A stretch of DNA of 64,000 nt, from the NCBI RefSeq assembly GCF_046630445.1, contig NC_092333.1, positions 712,953,001-713,017,000 of the forward strand, in the 5' to 3' direction. Position numbers and translations under genes: made by a program. Origin of the DNA: Rutidosis leptorrhynchoides. Its lineage: Eukaryota; Streptophyta; Magnoliopsida; Asterales; Asteraceae. The notes under the pieces are model-generated. The model did no database searches. It saw nothing but the letters and a program-made list of their open reading frames with translations, and was not told the DNA's origin. Positions 11,261 to 24,598 of the stretch are shown here, piece after piece. How positions within the stretch are numbered: the stretch's first letter is position 1; every line of letters starts with the position of its first letter.

Positions 11261-14200
11261 ATGTCTACCTCTAGAACAAGTCCCATTGACTCACCTAATA
11301 ATAATGAAGAGTCAAATGTAAATTGGAATGATTCGTGGACTGATTCACAAGTTCCCGAAGAGGAACCGGAAGAAGAGTCGGAACCGGAAGAAGAATCGGA
11401 ACCGGATGAAGAAATAGAACCGGTGTGGGAAATAATAAAATGGTTAAGTAAAATAAAATCCTCAACCAACCGACCAAGGTTAATTATGGTCAATGGTGTT
11501 TCCGCTAAGGAGGCAAAATATTGGGAGGATTACCAATTCTCCGATGAATTGGATTCTGACGAGAATTCCGATGATGTTATAGAAATTACCCCAACTGAAT
11601 TTAAAAAGGCAAAAGAAAATAATAAGGGAAAGGGCATAAAAATAGAGAAATCTAATTCCAACCCCGATGAACTTTATATGTATCGTCAACCCCCGAAGTC
11701 CTTAAGTTGTAACAATGACCCGGAGCTTGTTACGGGTACGTTTCTTATTGACAATAAATCTGCTTACGTTTTATTTGATTCGGGTGCGGATAGAAGCTAT
11801 ATGAGTAGAGATTTTTGTGCTAAATTAAGTTGTCCATTGACGCCTTTGGATAGTAAATTTTTACTCGAATTAGAAAATGGTAAATTAATTTCAGCAGATA
11901 ATATATGTCGGAATCGAGAAATTAAACTGGTTAGCGAAACATTTAAGATTGATTTGATACCAGTAGAGTTAGGGAGTTTTGATGTGATAATCGGTATGGA
12001 CTGGTTGAAAGAAGTGAAAGCAGAGATCGTTTGTTACAAAAATGAAATTCGCATTATACGAGAAAAAGGAAAACCCTTAATGGTGTACGGAGAAAAGGGC
12101 AACACGAAGCTACATCTTATTAGTAATTTGAAGGCACAAAAACTAATAAGAAAAGGTTGCTATGCTGTTCTAGCACACGTCAAGAAAGTACAAAATGAAG
12201 AAAAGAGCATCAATGATGTTCCCATTGCAAAAGAATTTCCCGATGTATTTTTGAAAGAATTACCGGGATTACCCCCACATCGATCCGTTGAATTTCAAAT
12301 AGATCTTGTTCCAGGAGCTGCACCAATAGCTCGTGCTCCTTACAGACTCGCACCCAACGAGATGAAACAACTGCAAAGCCAATTACAAGAACTTTTAGAG
12401 CGTGGTTTCATTCGACCAAGCACATCACCGTGGGGAGCTCCTGTTTTGTTTGTCAAGAAGAAAGATGGTACATTCAGGTTGTGTATCGACTACCGAGAGT
12501 TGAACAAACTTACCATCAAGAACCGCTACCCACTACCGAGAATCGACGACTTATTTGATCAACTACAAGGCTCGTCTGTTTATTCAAAGATTGACTTACG
12601 TTCCGGGTATCATCAAATGCGGGTGAAAGAAGATGATATTCCAAAGACTGCTTTTAGAACACGTTACGGTCATTACGAGTTTATGGTCATGCCATTTGGT
12701 TTAACTAATGCACCAGCTGTGTTCATGGACCTTATGAACCGAATGTGTGGACCATACCTTGACAAGTTTGTCATTGTTTTCATTGATGACATACTTATTT
12801 ACTTAAAGAATGACCAAGAACACGGTGAACATTTGAGAAAGGTGTTAGAAGTATTGAGGAAGGAAGAATTGTACGTTAATTTTTCAAAGTGTGCATTTTG
12901 GTTGGAAGAAGTTCAATTCCTCGGTCACATAGTGAACAAAGAAGGTATTAAGGTGGATCCGGCAAAGATAGAAACTGTTGAAAAGTGGGAAACCCCAAAA
13001 ACTCCGAAACACATATGCCAGTTTTTAGGACTAGCTGGTTACTACAGAAGGTTCATCCAAGACTTTTCTAGAATAGCAAAACCCTTGACTGCATTAACGC
13101 ATAAAGGGAAGAAATTTGAATGGAATGATGAACAAGAGAAAGCGTTTCAGTTATTGAAGAAAAAGCTAACTACGGCACCTATATTGTCATTGCCTGAAGG
13201 GAATGATGATTTTGTGATTTATTGTGACGCATCAAAGCAAGGTCTCGGTTGTGTATTAATGCAACGAACGAAGGTGATTGCTTATGCGTCTAGACAATTG
13301 AAGATTCACGAACAAAATTATACGACGCATGATTTGGAATTAGGCGCGGTTGTTTTTGCATTAAAGACTTGGAGGCACTACTTATATGGGGTCAAAAGTA
13401 TTATATATACCGACCACAAAAGTCTTCAACACATATTTAATCAGAAACAACTGAATATGAGGCAGCGTAGGTGGATTGAATTGTTGAATGATTACGACTT
13501 TGAGATTCGTTACCACCCGGGAAAGGCAAATGTGGTAGCCGATGCCTTGAGCAGGAAAGACAGAGAACCCATTCGAGTAAAATCTATGAATATAATGATT
13601 CATAATAACCTTACTACTCAAATAAAGGAGGCGCAACAAGGAGTTTTAAAAGAGGGAAATTTAAAGGATGAAATACCCAAAGGATCGGAGAAGCATCTTA
13701 ATATTCGGGAAGACGGAACCCGGTATAGGGCTGAAAGGATTTGGGTACCAAAATTTGGAGATATGAGAGAAATGGTACTTAGAGAAGCTCATAAAACCAG
13801 ATACTCAATACATCCTGGAACGGGGAAGATGTACAAGGATCTCAAGAAACATTTTTGGTGGCCGGGTATGAAAGCCGGTGTTGCTAAATATGTAGGAGAA
13901 TGTTTGACGTGTTCTAAGGTCAAAGCTGAGCATCAGAAACCATCAGGTCTACTTCAACAACCCGAAATCCCGGAATGGAAATGGGAAAACATTACCATGG
14001 ATTTCATCACTAAATTGCCAAGGACTGCAAGTGGTTTTGATACTATTTGGGTAATAGTTAATCGTCTCACCAAATCAGCACACTTCCTGCCAATAAGAGA
14101 AGATGACAAGATGGAGAAGTTAGCACGACTGTATTTGAAGGAAGTCGTCTCCAGACATGGAATACCAATCTCTATTATCTCTGATAGGGATGGCAGATTT

Positions 14201-14680
14201 ATTTCAAGATTTTGGCAGACATTACAGCAAGCATTAGGAACTCGTCTAGACATGAGTACTGCCTATCATCCACAAACTGATGGGCAGAGCGAAAGGATGA
14301 TACAAACGCTTGAAGACATGCTACGAGCATGTGTTATTGATTTCGGAAACAGTTGGGATCGACATCTACCGTTAGCAGAATTTTCCTACAACAACAGCTA
14401 CCATTCAAGCATTGAGATGGCGCCGTTTGAAGCACTTTATGGTAGAAAGTGCAGGTCTCCGATTTATTGGAGTGAAGTGGGGGATAGACAGATTACGGGT
14501 CCGGAGATTATACAAGAAACTACCGAGAAGATCATCCAAATTCAACAACGGTTGAAAACCGCCCAAAGTCGACAATTGAGCTACGCTGACATTAAAAGAA
14601 AAGATATAGAATTTGAAATTGGAGAGATGGTCATGCTTAAAGTTGCACCTTGGAAAGGCGTTGTTCGATTTGGTAAATGA
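11261..14680 (+). CDS. Pol polyprotein of element D (PR-RT-RNaseH-INT), no capsid, ends at a premature TGA
   Basis: The ATG opens an 1139-residue frame. Residues 1-155 are hydrophilic with an acidic Glu/Pro/Ser repeat (about 33-53) and contain no capsid homology and no CCHC knuckle. Protease carries FDSGA with the catalytic Asp at 173. RT shows the KKDGTFRLC block and FIDD at 507-510. RNase H has YCDAS with Asp656 and the [10 protein letters not shown] block. Integrase has the HHCC finger and D914, D975 and E1011, a D,D(35)E spacing. The TGA at 14678-14680 replaces the TGG (Trp) present at the same place in element A. The frame then stays open to 15064. The enzyme domains look functional; the missing gag means that particle protein must come from another element. 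Confidence 0.92.
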   Translation: MSTSRTSPIDSPNNNEESNVNWNDSWTDSQVPEEEPEEESEPEEESEPDEEIEPVWEIIKWLSKIKSSTNRPRLIMVNGVSAKEAKYWEDYQFSDELDSDENSDDVIEITPTEFKKAKENNKGKGIKIEKSNSNPDELYMYRQPPKSLSCNNDPELVTGTFLIDNKSAYVLFDSGADRSYMSRDFCAKLSCPLTPLDSKFLLELENGKLISADNICRNREIKLVSETFKIDLIPVELGSFDVIIGMDWLKEVKAEIVCYKNEIRIIREKGKPLMVYGEKGNTKLHLISNLKAQKLIRKGCYAVLAHVKKVQNEEKSINDVPIAKEFPDVFLKELPGLPPHRSVEFQIDLVPGAAPIARAPYRLAPNEMKQLQSQLQELLERGFIRPSTSPWGAPVLFVKKKDGTFRLCIDYRELNKLTIKNRYPLPRIDDLFDQLQGSSVYSKIDLRSGYHQMRVKEDDIPKTAFRTRYGHYEFMVMPFGLTNAPAVFMDLMNRMCGPYLDKFVIVFIDDILIYLKNDQEHGEHLRKVLEVLRKEELYVNFSKCAFWLEEVQFLGHIVNKEGIKVDPAKIETVEKWETPKTPKHICQFLGLAGYYRRFIQDFSRIAKPLTALTHKGKKFEWNDEQEKAFQLLKKKLTTAPILSLPEGNDDFVIYCDASKQGLGCVLMQRTKVIAYASRQLKIHEQNYTTHDLELGAVVFALKTWRHYLYGVKSIIYTDHKSLQHIFNQKQLNMRQRRWIELLNDYDFEIRYHPGKANVVADALSRKDREPIRVKSMNIMIHNNLTTQIKEAQQGVLKEGNLKDEIPKGSEKHLNIREDGTRYRAERIWVPKFGDMREMVLREAHKTRYSIHPGTGKMYKDLKKHFWWPGMKAGVAKYVGECLTCSKVKAEHQKPSGLLQQPEIPEWKWENITMDFITKLPRTASGFDTIWVIVNRLTKSAHFLPIREDDKMEKLARLYLKEVVSRHGIPISIISDRDGRFISRFWQTLQQALGTRLDMSTAYHPQTDGQSERMIQTLEDMLRACVIDFGNSWDRHLPLAEFSYNNSYHSSIEMAPFEALYGRKCRSPIYWSEVGDRQITGPEIIQETTEKIIQIQQRLKTAQSRQLSYADIKRKDIEFEIGEMVMLKVAPWKGVVRFGK

Positions 14681-15064
14681 GGGAAATTAAATCCAAGGTA
14701 TATTGGACCATTCAAGATTATTGATCGTGTCGGACCAGTAGCTTACCGACTTGAGTTACCTCAACAACTCACGGCTGTACATAACACTTTCCACGTCTCG
14801 AATTTGAAGAAATGTTTTGCTAAAGAAGATCTCACTATTCCATTAGATGAAATCCAAATCAACGAAAAACTCCAATTCATCGAAGAACCCGTCGAAATAA
14901 TGGATCGTGAGGTTAAAAGACTTAAGCAAAACAAGATACCAATTGTTAAGGTTCGATGGAATGCTCGTAGAGGACCCGAGTTCACCTGGGAGCGTGAAGA
15001 TCAGATAAAGAAGAAATACCCACATTTATTTCCAGAAGATTCGTCAACACCTTCAACAGCTTAA
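14681..15064 (+). pseudogene. Integrase C-terminus and chromodomain of element D, after the premature stop
   Basis: This is the same frame as the preceding coding region and runs to TAA at 15062-15064. It reads through the NPRYIGPF integrase C-terminal block, [11 protein letters not shown] and then a chromodomain-like segment with [29 protein letters not shown] and YPHLF. In chromoviruses this domain guides integration towards chromatin marks. Here it would be made only by readthrough of TGA 14678-14680 or by a parental copy without the stop. Confidence 0.88.
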
Positions 15065-15099
15065 AATTTCGGGACGAAATTTATTTAACGGGTAGGTAC
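15065..15099 (+). promoter_or_regulatory. Pre-LTR plus-strand priming region of element D
   Basis: The tract TTAACGGGTAGGTAC ends at 15099, directly before the 3' LTR, and follows TTTCGGGACGAAATTT. It sits where the polypurine tract must be, although it is not purely purine. Elements A and E have the same block before their LTRs, and element H has the classical TTTAAGGGGAGTGGA. Confidence 0.7.
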
Positions 15100-18000
15100 T
15101 GTAGTGACCCGAACTTTTCCATGTATATATATATTAATTGAGATTGATATTTACATGATTAAATGTTTCCAACATGTTAAGCAATCAAACTTGTTAAGAC
15201 TTGATTAATTGAAATATGTTTCATATAGACAATTGACCACCCAAGTTGACCGGCGATTCACGAACGTTAAAACTTGTAAAAACGACATGACGATATATAT
15301 ATGGATATACATATGGTTAACATGAGATTATGATAAGTTAGTATCTCCATAAGTATATTAACAATGAGTTATATACATATAAACAAGACTACTAACTTAA
15401 GGATTTCGAAACGAGACATATATGTAACGATTATCGTTGTAACGAAATTTAAATGTATATATATCATATTAAGATATATTAATATATCATAATATCATGA
15501 TAATATAATAATTTAACATCTCATTAGATATAATAAACAATGGGTTAACAACATTAATTGAGATCGTTAACTTAAAGGTTTCAAAACAACACTTACATGT
15601 AACGACTAACGATGACTTAACGACTCAGTTAAAATGTATATACATGTAGTGTATTTAGATGTATTAAAATACTTTTGGAAGACTTCAAGACATATATCAA
15701 AACACTCATACTTAACGAAAATGGTTACAGTTACTTTCCCATTCTTTTCTTTCATCAAGAATTCTAGTCGTATTCTTACCCGTATTATACACAGCTTCAA
15801 AACGTACTTACTATGGGTATATACCAATAGGAACTAGCATGGGATTCCACTCTTGATTATGTCATGTATGACTAATCAATTTTAACTTCTACCATGAGCT
15901 AGTCAACTAACTAGAACTCCTTTTAACCCCACTCACCACTCACCAATTACCACTCATCATTCACTCCATTTCACTTCCAATTCTCTTTATAATTCTCTCT
16001 CAACACACACACACTATTATGAACGTATTTTTCCAGTAGTTAATCATCATCTTCATTAAAAATCACTTTAATAATCAAGCTATAATCATCATAGGAAGAA
16101 CACTTCAAGAACACTTCAAAAATCCCTTCAAGTTTACTAATTTACTTCCAAGCTTTCTAATCCATTCCAAGTAATCATCTAAGATCAAGAAACCTTTGTT
16201 ATATACAGTAGGTTATCTTTCTTATTCAAGGTAATATTCATATTCAAACTTTGATTCAATTTCTATAACTATAAACTATCTTAATTCGAGTAAAAATCTT
16301 ACTTGAACTTGTTTTTGTGTCATGATCCTACTTCAAGAACTTTCAAGCCATCCAAGATCCTTTGAAGCTAGATCATTTCTTGTCACTTCTAGTAGGTTTA
16401 CCTACTAAACTTGAGGTAGTAATGATGTTCATAACATCATTCGATTCATATATATAAAACTATCTTATTCGAAGGTTTAAACTCGTAATCACTAGAACAT
16501 AGTTTAGTTAATTCTAAACTTGTTCGCAAACAAAAGTTAATCCTTCTAACTTGACTTTTAAAATTAACTAAACACATGTTCTATATCTATATGATATGCT
16601 AACTTAATGATTTAAAACCTGGAAACACGAAAAACACCGTAAAACCGGATTTACGCCGTCGTAGTAACACCGCGGGCTGTTTTGGGTTAGTTAATTAAAA
16701 ACTATGATAAACTTTGATTTAAAAGTTGTTATTCTGGGAAAATGATTTTTATTATGAACATGAAACTATATCCAAAAATTATGGTTAAACTCAAAGTGGA
16801 AGTATGTTTTCTAAAATGGTCATCTAGACGTCGTTCTTTCGACTGAAATGACTACCTTTACAAAAACAACTTGTAACTTATTTTTCCGACTATAAACCTA
16901 TACTTTTTCTGTTTAGATTCATAAAATAGAGTTCAATATGAAACCATAGCAATTTGATTCACTCAAAACGGATTTAAAATGAAGAAGTTATGGGTAAAAC
17001 AAGATTGGATAATTTTTCTCATTTTAGCTACGTGAAAATTGGTAACAAATCTATTCCAACCATAACTTAATCAACTTGTATTGTATATTATGTAATCTTG
17101 AGATACCATAGACACGTATACAATATTTCGACCTATCATTTCGACACATCTATATATATTTCGGAACAACCATAGACACTCTATATGTGAATGTTGGAGT
17201 TAGCTATACAGGGTTGAGGTTGATTCCAAAATATATGTAGTTTGAGTTGTGATCAATACTGAGATACGTATACACTGGGTCGTGGATTGATTCAAGATAA
17301 TATTTATCAATTTATTTCTGTACATCTAACTGTGGACAACTAGTTGTAGGTTACTAACGAGGACAGCTGACTTAATAAACTTAAAACATCGAAATATATT
17401 AAAAAGTGTTGTAAATATATTTTGAACATACTTTGATATATATGTATATATTGTTATAGGTTCGTGAATCAACCAGTGGCCAAGACTTACTTCCCGACGA
17501 AGTAAAAATCTGTGAAAGTGAGTTATAGTCCCACTTTTAAAATCTAATATTTTTGGGATGAGAATACATGCAGGTTTTATAAATGATTTACAAAATAGAT
17601 ACAAGTACGTGAAACTACATTCTATGGTTGAATTATCGAAATCGAATATGCCCCTTTTTATTAAGTCTGGTAATCTAAGAATTAGGGAACAGACACCCTA
17701 ATTGACGCGAATCCTAAAGATAGATCTATTGGGCCTAACAAACCCCATCCAAAGTACCGGATGCTTTAGTACTTCGAAATTTATATCATATCTGAAGGGT
17801 GTCCCGGAATGATGGGGATATTCTTATATATGCATCTTGTTAATGTCGGTTACCAGGTGTTCACCATATGAATGATTTTTATCTCTATGTATGGGATGTG
17901 TATTGAAATGTGAAATCTTGTGGTCTATTGTTACGATTTGATATATATAGGTTAAACCTATAACTCACCAACATTTTTGTTGACGTTTAAAGCATGTTTA

Positions 18001-18351
18001 TTCTCAGGTGAATATTAAGAGCTTCCGCTGTTGCATACTAAAATAAGGACAAGATTTGGAGTCCATGTTTGTATGATATTGTGTAAAAACTGCATTCAAG
18101 AAACTGATTTCGATGTAACATATTTGTATTGTAAACCATTATGTAATGGTCGTGTGTAAACAGGATATTTTAGATTATCATTATTTGATAATCTACGTAA
18201 AGCTTTTTAAACCTTTATTTATGAAATAAAGGTTATGGTTTGTTTTAAAAATGAATGCAGTCTTTGAAAAACGTCTCATATAGAGGTCAAAACCTCGCAA
18301 CGAAATCAATTAATATGGAACGTTTTTAATCAATAAGAACGGGACATTGCA
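15100..18351 (+). mobile_element. 3' LTR of element D
   Basis: It starts TGTAGTGACCCGAAC and ends GGGACATTGCA, 3252 bp. Relative to the 5' LTR it has an 11-bp duplication (AAGAACACTTC, near 16100) and one extra A near 17405. The last TTCA is changed to TGCA. The target duplication TTCGA follows at 18352-18356. Confidence 0.95.
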
Positions 18352-20861
18352 TTCGAAGATCGATTTACGTTCCGATTATCATCAAATGCGGGTGAAGGAG
18401 GATGATATTCCAAAGACTGCTTTTAGATTGCGTTACGGTCATTATTAGTTTATGGTTATCCCGTTTGGTTTGACTAACACACCAGCCGTGTTCATGGACC
18501 TCATGAACTGAGTGTGTGGACCATATCTTGACAAGTTTGTCATTGTCTTCATCGATGACGTACTTATTTACTCCAAGAATGATCAAGAGCACGGAGAACA
18601 TTTGAGAATGGTCCTAGAATTGTTGAGGAAAGAAAAACTGTATGCTAAGTTTTCAAAGTGTGCATTTTAGTTGAAAGAAGTTCAATTCCTCGGTCACGTG
18701 GTGAACAAAGAAGGTATTCAGGTTGATCCATCAAAGATTGAAACCGTTGAAAACTGGGAAACCCCAAAAACTCCGAAGCGTATACGTCAATTTTTAGGAT
18801 TTGCTGGTTACTACAGAAGATTCATCCAAGATTTTTTCAAAATAGCAAAAACCTTGACTGCATTAACGCATAAAGGGAAGAAATTTGAATGGAAGGATGA
18901 GCAAGAGAAAACATTTCAATTGTTGAAGAAAAAGTTAACTACATCACCTATATTGTCATTACCTGAAGGGAATGATGATTTTGTGATTTATTGTGACGCT
19001 TCAAAGCAAGGTCTCGGTTGTGTATTAATGCAACGAAAGAAGGTAATTGCTTATGTGTCTAGACAATTGAAGATTCACGAGCAGAATTATACCACTCATG
19101 ATTTGGAATTATGCGCTATTGTATTGCATTAAAGATGTGGAAATACTTATATGGGGTCAAATGTACCATATATACTGACCACAAAAGTCTTCAACACATA
19201 TTTGATCAAAAACAACTGAACATGAGGCAGCGTAGGTGGATTGAGCTGTTAAATGATTACGACTTTGAGATTCATTACCACCCGGGGAAGGCTAATGTGG
19301 TAGCCGATGCCTTGAGTAGAAAGGACAGGGAACCTATTCGAGTAAAAGCTATGAATATAATTATTCATACCAACCTTACTACTCGAAAAGAAGCATAACA
19401 GGGGGTTTTAAAAGAAGAAAATTTGAAGAATGAAATACCCAAAGGATCGAGAAACATCTTAATATTCGGGAAGACGGAACCCGGTATAGGGCTGAAAGAA
19501 TTTGGGTACCAAAGTTTCGAGATGCGAGAGAAATGGTACTTAGGGAAGCACATAAAACCAGATATTCAATACATCCCGGAGCGGGAAAGATGTACCAAGA
19601 TCTCAAGAAACACTTTTGGTGGCCAGGTATGAAAGCTGATATTGCTACATACGTAGGAGATTGTTTGACTTGTTCTAAAGTCAAAGCTGAGCATCAGAAA
19701 CCATTAGGTATACTTCAACAACCTGAAATTCTGGAATGGAAATGGGAAAACATTACCATGGATTTCATTACTAAATTGCCAAGGACTGCAAGTGGTTATG
19801 ATACAATTTGGGTAATAGTCGATCATCTCACCAAGTCAGCACACTTTCTGCCAATGAGAGAAGATGATAAAATGGAGAAATTGGCACGACTTTACTTAAA
19901 GGAAGTCGTCTCAAGACATGGAATACCAATCTCTATTATCTCCGATCGGGATGGCAGATTTGTTTCAAGGTTTTGGCAGACGTTACAGCAAGCATTAGGG
20001 ACTCGTCTAGACATGAGTACTGCCTATCATCCACAAACTGATGGGCAGAGTGAAAGGACGATACAGACACTTGAACACATGCTACAAGCATGTGTTATTG
20101 ATTTTGGAAATGGTTGGGATCGACATCTACCGTTAGCAAAATTTTTCTACAACAAAAGTTACTACTCGAGTATTGATGCGGCACCGTTCGAGGCACTTTA
20201 TGGTAGGAAGTGCAGGTCTCCGATTTGTTGGAGTGATGTGGGGGATAGACAGATTACGGGTTCGGAGATAATTCAAGAAACTACTGAGAAAATCATCCAG
20301 ATTCAACAACGGTTGAAAACCGCCCAGAATCGACAAAAGAGCTACACGGACGTTAGAAGAAAAGATATAGAATTTGAGATTTGTGACATGGTCATGCTTA
20401 AGATATCACCTTGGAAGGGAGTCGTTCGCTATGGTAAATGGGGGAAACTAAACCCAAGATACATTGGTCCATTCAAAATTATTGATCGTGTTGGACCGGA
20501 GGCTTACCGACTCGAATTACCTCAACAACTCGCTAGTGTACATAATACCTTCCACGTCTCGAATTTGAAGAAATGCGTAGCTAAAGAAGATCTCACAATA
20601 CCTTTAGACGAAATTAAGATCAACGAAAAACTACAATTAATTGAAGAACCCGTTGAAATAATGGATCATGAGGTTAACGAACTCAAGCAAAACAAAATAC
20701 CAATCGTTAAGGTTCGATGGAATGCTTGTAGAGGACCCGAATTCACCTGGGAGCGTGAAGATCAGATTAAGCAGAAATACCAGCACTTATTTCCAGATGA
20801 TTGCGTCAACACCTCCATCTACTTAAAATTTCGGGACGAAATTTATTTAACGGGTAGGTAC
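18352..20861 (+). pseudogene. Element A (Tekay) pol, right half: RT, RNase H, integrase, chromodomain, decayed
   Basis: It continues the RT frame left at 7811 (YSKIDLRS across the junction). In-frame stops occur at 18446-18448 (TAG), 18509-18511 (TGA, CGA in D), 18668-18670 (TAG, Trp codon in D) and 19396-19398 (TAA). A deletion near 19115 shifts the frame in RNase H, and another shift lies near 19450. FIDD is present. From 19533 the integrase is open to 20918 and keeps the HHCC finger and all three catalytic acidic residues, followed by a chromodomain. A 1-bp change near the old pol end lets this frame run into the LTR. The motif TTAACGGGTAGGTAC precedes the LTR. Confidence 0.92.
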
Positions 20862-21047
20862 TGTAGTGACCCAAACTTTTCCATGATTATATATTATATG
20901 AGATTAATATTTACATGAATAAATGTTTTCAACATGTTAAGCAATCAAACTTGTTAAGACTTGATTAATTAAAACGGATTTTTATGCAAATGTTTGACCA
21001 CCCAGTTGTCTGATGATTCACGAACGTTATAACTTTTAAATGACATG

Positions 21048-21113
<66 letters not shown>

Positions 21114-21807
21114 TAACATGATATAATGATAAATAAGTATCTCATTATGTATATTAACAATGAACGTTATACGAAAAATGAGACTACTAACTTACAAATT
21201 TCGAAACGATATATATATATATATGTAACGATTATCGTTGTAATAACGTCTTAATATTTATATATCATATTAAGATATATTAACACACTATGTTATCATG
21301 ATAACATAACAATTTAACATCTCATTAGATATTATAATAATGGATTAATTACATTAAACGAGATCGTTAACTTAAAGGTTTCGAAACAACACATACATAT
21401 AATGACTAATGATGATTTAACGACTTGATTAAAATGTATATATATGTAGTGTATTAAGATGTATTAATCACATTTCTTTGATTTTCTAATTCAAATTCTC
21501 TCCATCCTAACTCTCTCTAAACTCAAGAATGTCTCTACTTCAGTAACATTGATCATCTAGGTCAATCTAGCTTCAATTACAATCAAGAAACATCATCATT
21601 CAAGAACACATCAAGAACACTTCACAAATACTTTCAAGTTTACTAGATTACTTCCAAGCTTTCAAATCCATTTCAAGTAATCATCCAAGATCAAGAAACC
21701 TTTGTTATTTACAGTAGGTTATCTTTCTAAATCAAGGTAATAATCATATTCAAGCTTTGATTCAATTTCTATAACCATAACTATCTTAATTCAAATAGTA
21801 ATCTTAC
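20862..21807 (+). mobile_element. Left part of the 3' LTR of element A
   Basis: It starts TGTAGTGACCCAAAC directly after the pre-LTR motif and follows the LTR of D, with more divergence, to the equivalent of about 9003 in D. There it is cut by the element E complex. It contains an (AT)n tract at about 21049-21110. The rest of this LTR is probably 31796-33142. Confidence 0.8.
21049..21110. repeat. (AT)n microsatellite in the element A LTR
   Basis: An uninterrupted AT dinucleotide run of about 60 bp replaces a shorter ATATATATGGATAT stretch at the same place in the D LTR. Confidence 0.95.
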
Positions 21808-23368
21808 TCAATCGAGAGGATAAACCAACCGCACTTCATCTACGGAAGAAAAGATCGATGCATATAGTTATGCACCTGAAAACACTCGGAACCTGAGTAA
21901 ACATTTAACACGTATCTGTGCTAGCTCCCTGGGCGTTGTTATTACCGAAAATCACTTTGCAATTCCTTTTCAAAGTAGCAAATTTTGTCACAGCTCCAGT
22001 AAATCAACTTCAACTTTTCGTTCGAAACAACCATATCATAATTTTGATATATATGCGTGCTCTTTATTGTTACCGGGGAACCTTTTATATTCCACCATAT
22101 TACCATCAACGTTTAATCATCTAAAAACACAATTCTCTTGAAACCACCTCGGATTGATAACCGATGACCCGGATATGGTAGCATTAAATGCAGAGAAAAC
22201 AGCAAAATCGTAGATGGTCTAAACGGTCAAAATTTTGATAATAAAGAATGGAATGTTGGGAACGCTCGATAGAAAATTTGGTACTGAAAAACAGATTGAG
22301 CTAACCATGAAGGAGACCAAGGACAAATACAAGCACCAAACCCTATATTCAAAGAATCCAGGTAATTCTGGATCCGATGAAATCTTTAGAGAATATCCTG
22401 CTTCGAAGTCATGTTAAAATCTTGCGGAAAATCTTTCTTCATCAACCTTCGATCTTAGAAATTCCAAAAATATCATCATAAATATCTTCGATATTTCTGA
22501 GGATATTTTCATAAGTATTCTTGTCCGAAATCATTTATCTCTTCGCGATATCAGTGTTATATCATAAAGGAAATTGTTTAGTTTCTAAAATCTGAAATCT
22601 TCAAGTTTGAAGTATGAATGTTTTCGAAGTAGTGTTGGGAACTGAAGCATGAGTTAGTATAATATAATGACACTTGATCAACGTGATTATATTACAGTAA
22701 GTCATGCTGAGTTTCTAATGAAACATGATGATTCACAGACCATAACGTCATCATGTGCCATGTTACGCGACTCTTACATTCTATCTAATCTCTAAACATA
22801 TCAAGAACATAATTTCTTGATAATTCTGTCTTTTCTCTTGAATTCTGGTAATTTAACCAATCAAGATCGTGCTATTACAATTTCTTTCTTAGAACATTAG
22901 TCATGTTCGTTCGAAACTCCATACTTACGAATTCTGAACCATTATTCGCTGACTTAAAGTCGAGAAGATAAAACAAAAGGATGGAACTCCAAAATATAAA
23001 GGAAATAAATAGGGTGGATTTATAATGAAATATCCGACAGAGCAATCAAAACAGATTATCGCATTTAACCAAAGACGATCCTATTCCTTAATCTCCGAAG
23101 AATCAAATTTTATTCAGATTTTAAAGATTTCTTTAAATCCCTTGAATTCCAGAAATCCACCGTGACTACGTCAAAAGTTAAATTTCTATCTCAAACTGTT
23201 GTGACAGCTACCCTCGTACGCTTCACATAATCGAATTGTTTTATCTACATTACTCAGTAATGATGAAACTCTATTTATCAACTCATATTCGTCATGAAAA
23301 TAGTTTTATGGTTAACCATGACGACCTTACTCAAATTTCGGGATGAAATTTCTTTAACGGGTCGGTAC
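21808..23368 (+). mobile_element. Partial element E interior (3' part), left end of the E complex
   Basis: From CTCAATCGAGAGG onward this is nearly identical to 27791-29352, the last 1.56 kb of the E interior. It ends with TTTCTTTAACGGGTCGGTAC just before the next LTR. It joins the A LTR abruptly at 21808. I see no supported gene; a 60-codon frame at 22235-22417 recurs in all copies but shows no recognisable domain. Confidence 0.85.
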
Positions 23369-24335
23369 TGTGACGATTCGGAAATTTTCGATCAAATTTA
23401 AACTTTATCTTTATATTATTCCGACACGATAAGCAAAGTTTGTTAAGTTAAATCTCAAGAATTTTAAATTGTGTTCATACATTCATTATAACCTCGACCA
23501 AATTCCGACGATTCACGAACCGTTATATATAAATAAATATGTATATATATGTATATATATATATATATTATAACTTAAAAATATTAATAAAGTATTAAAC
23601 GTATAATACTTTACATGAACGTATTTGTTTCAATATGTTTATCGATGGAATTAGAAGATAATATCAAATGATTAATTTATCAGATACATTGTGATATGAT
23701 TACGGGTCTATGTTATAAGGTCCACTGTGATTTAAGAAATCTATTCTTTTTGACGACATTCGGAAAATGGTAAAGTGATTTATAAGTAAGAACGTGGAGT
23801 GTAAATAACTTAGATGTTGGATATCGACAAGTTAAGTAACTCGACATTTTTCATTAAGATTATTTCATACGTTTATTTAACCTTTGAACTTTATCGCATG
23901 CTTCACCAACAGACTGTAATTTAAAAACTTGAAACCTATTATAAAAATATATGATTTTACTTTTCTAAAACGTTTTATGATATAACGATTTCCATTATTT
24001 TAACCTTTAAACAAAATGCTTCTTAAATATATTTAGTTTTGGAAAACAAAATTATCATATTTATTTGATTTAGTTTCAAACGTACAAAAACGTTTTCAGT
24101 TTAAAAAGAACTTTATTATTAAAACGTATATAACTTTTATAAATATCTAGAACCACTTTTAACAACTCATTACTTAACCAGTATGATAAAGATAACGATA
24201 TTTATATTTTATTTTATTAAATATATATAACAATTTAAATTAATATTATATATATTTATATGCGTATTATACGTACATAGTTGTATACTTTTACTATACT
24301 TAAACTTTACCTTTACTTTATTTTTACTTTACTTT

Positions 24336-24588
24336 AACTTTAATAATTCATACTTTAATAATTCACTTTAATAATTCATACTTTAATAATTCACTTTAAT
24401 AATTCATACTTTAATAATTCACTTTAATAATTCATACTTTAATAATTCACTTTAATAATTCATACTTTAATAATTCAGTTTAATAATTCATACTTTAATA
24501 ATTCACTTTAATAATTCATACTTTAATAATTCACTTTAATAATTCATACTTTAATAATTCACTTTAATAATTCATACTTTAATAATTT
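24336..24588. repeat. 28-bp minisatellite in the element E 5' LTR, about 9 units
   Basis: The unit alternates a 15-mer TCATACTTTAATAAT and a 13-mer TCACTTTAATAAT. The same array in the three downstream 3' LTRs has about 10.5 units (295 bp), so its length differs between LTRs. Confidence 0.95.
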
Positions 24589-24598
24589 AAAAATCTGT

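Larger units (their letters stand above)
7812..18351 (+). mobile_element. Full-length Tekay chromovirus LTR retrotransposon (element D)
   Basis: Element D has a 5' LTR (7812-11051), a primer-binding site, a pol frame, a pre-LTR tract and a 3' LTR (15100-18351). It is flanked by the 5-bp direct repeat TTCGA at 7807-7811 and 18352-18356. Removing it and one target copy restores the RT frame of element A. My hand count finds about 31 substitutions plus 11-bp and 1-bp indels between the LTRs, near 1%. With the commonly used grass rate of 1.3e-8 per site per year that is roughly 0.4 million years. The internal region is only about 4.0 kb because gag is missing. Confidence 0.95.

Noticed and set aside
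22235-22417. 60-codon frame repeated at 28219, 37610 and 47008
   Set aside because: Its recurrence comes from the E duplication. No domain, no leader and no coding signal; too weak to call a gene.
24336-24588. Regular short repeats that look like a CRISPR array
   Set aside because: There are no unique spacers. It is a head-to-tail 28-bp AT-rich minisatellite in a plant LTR.
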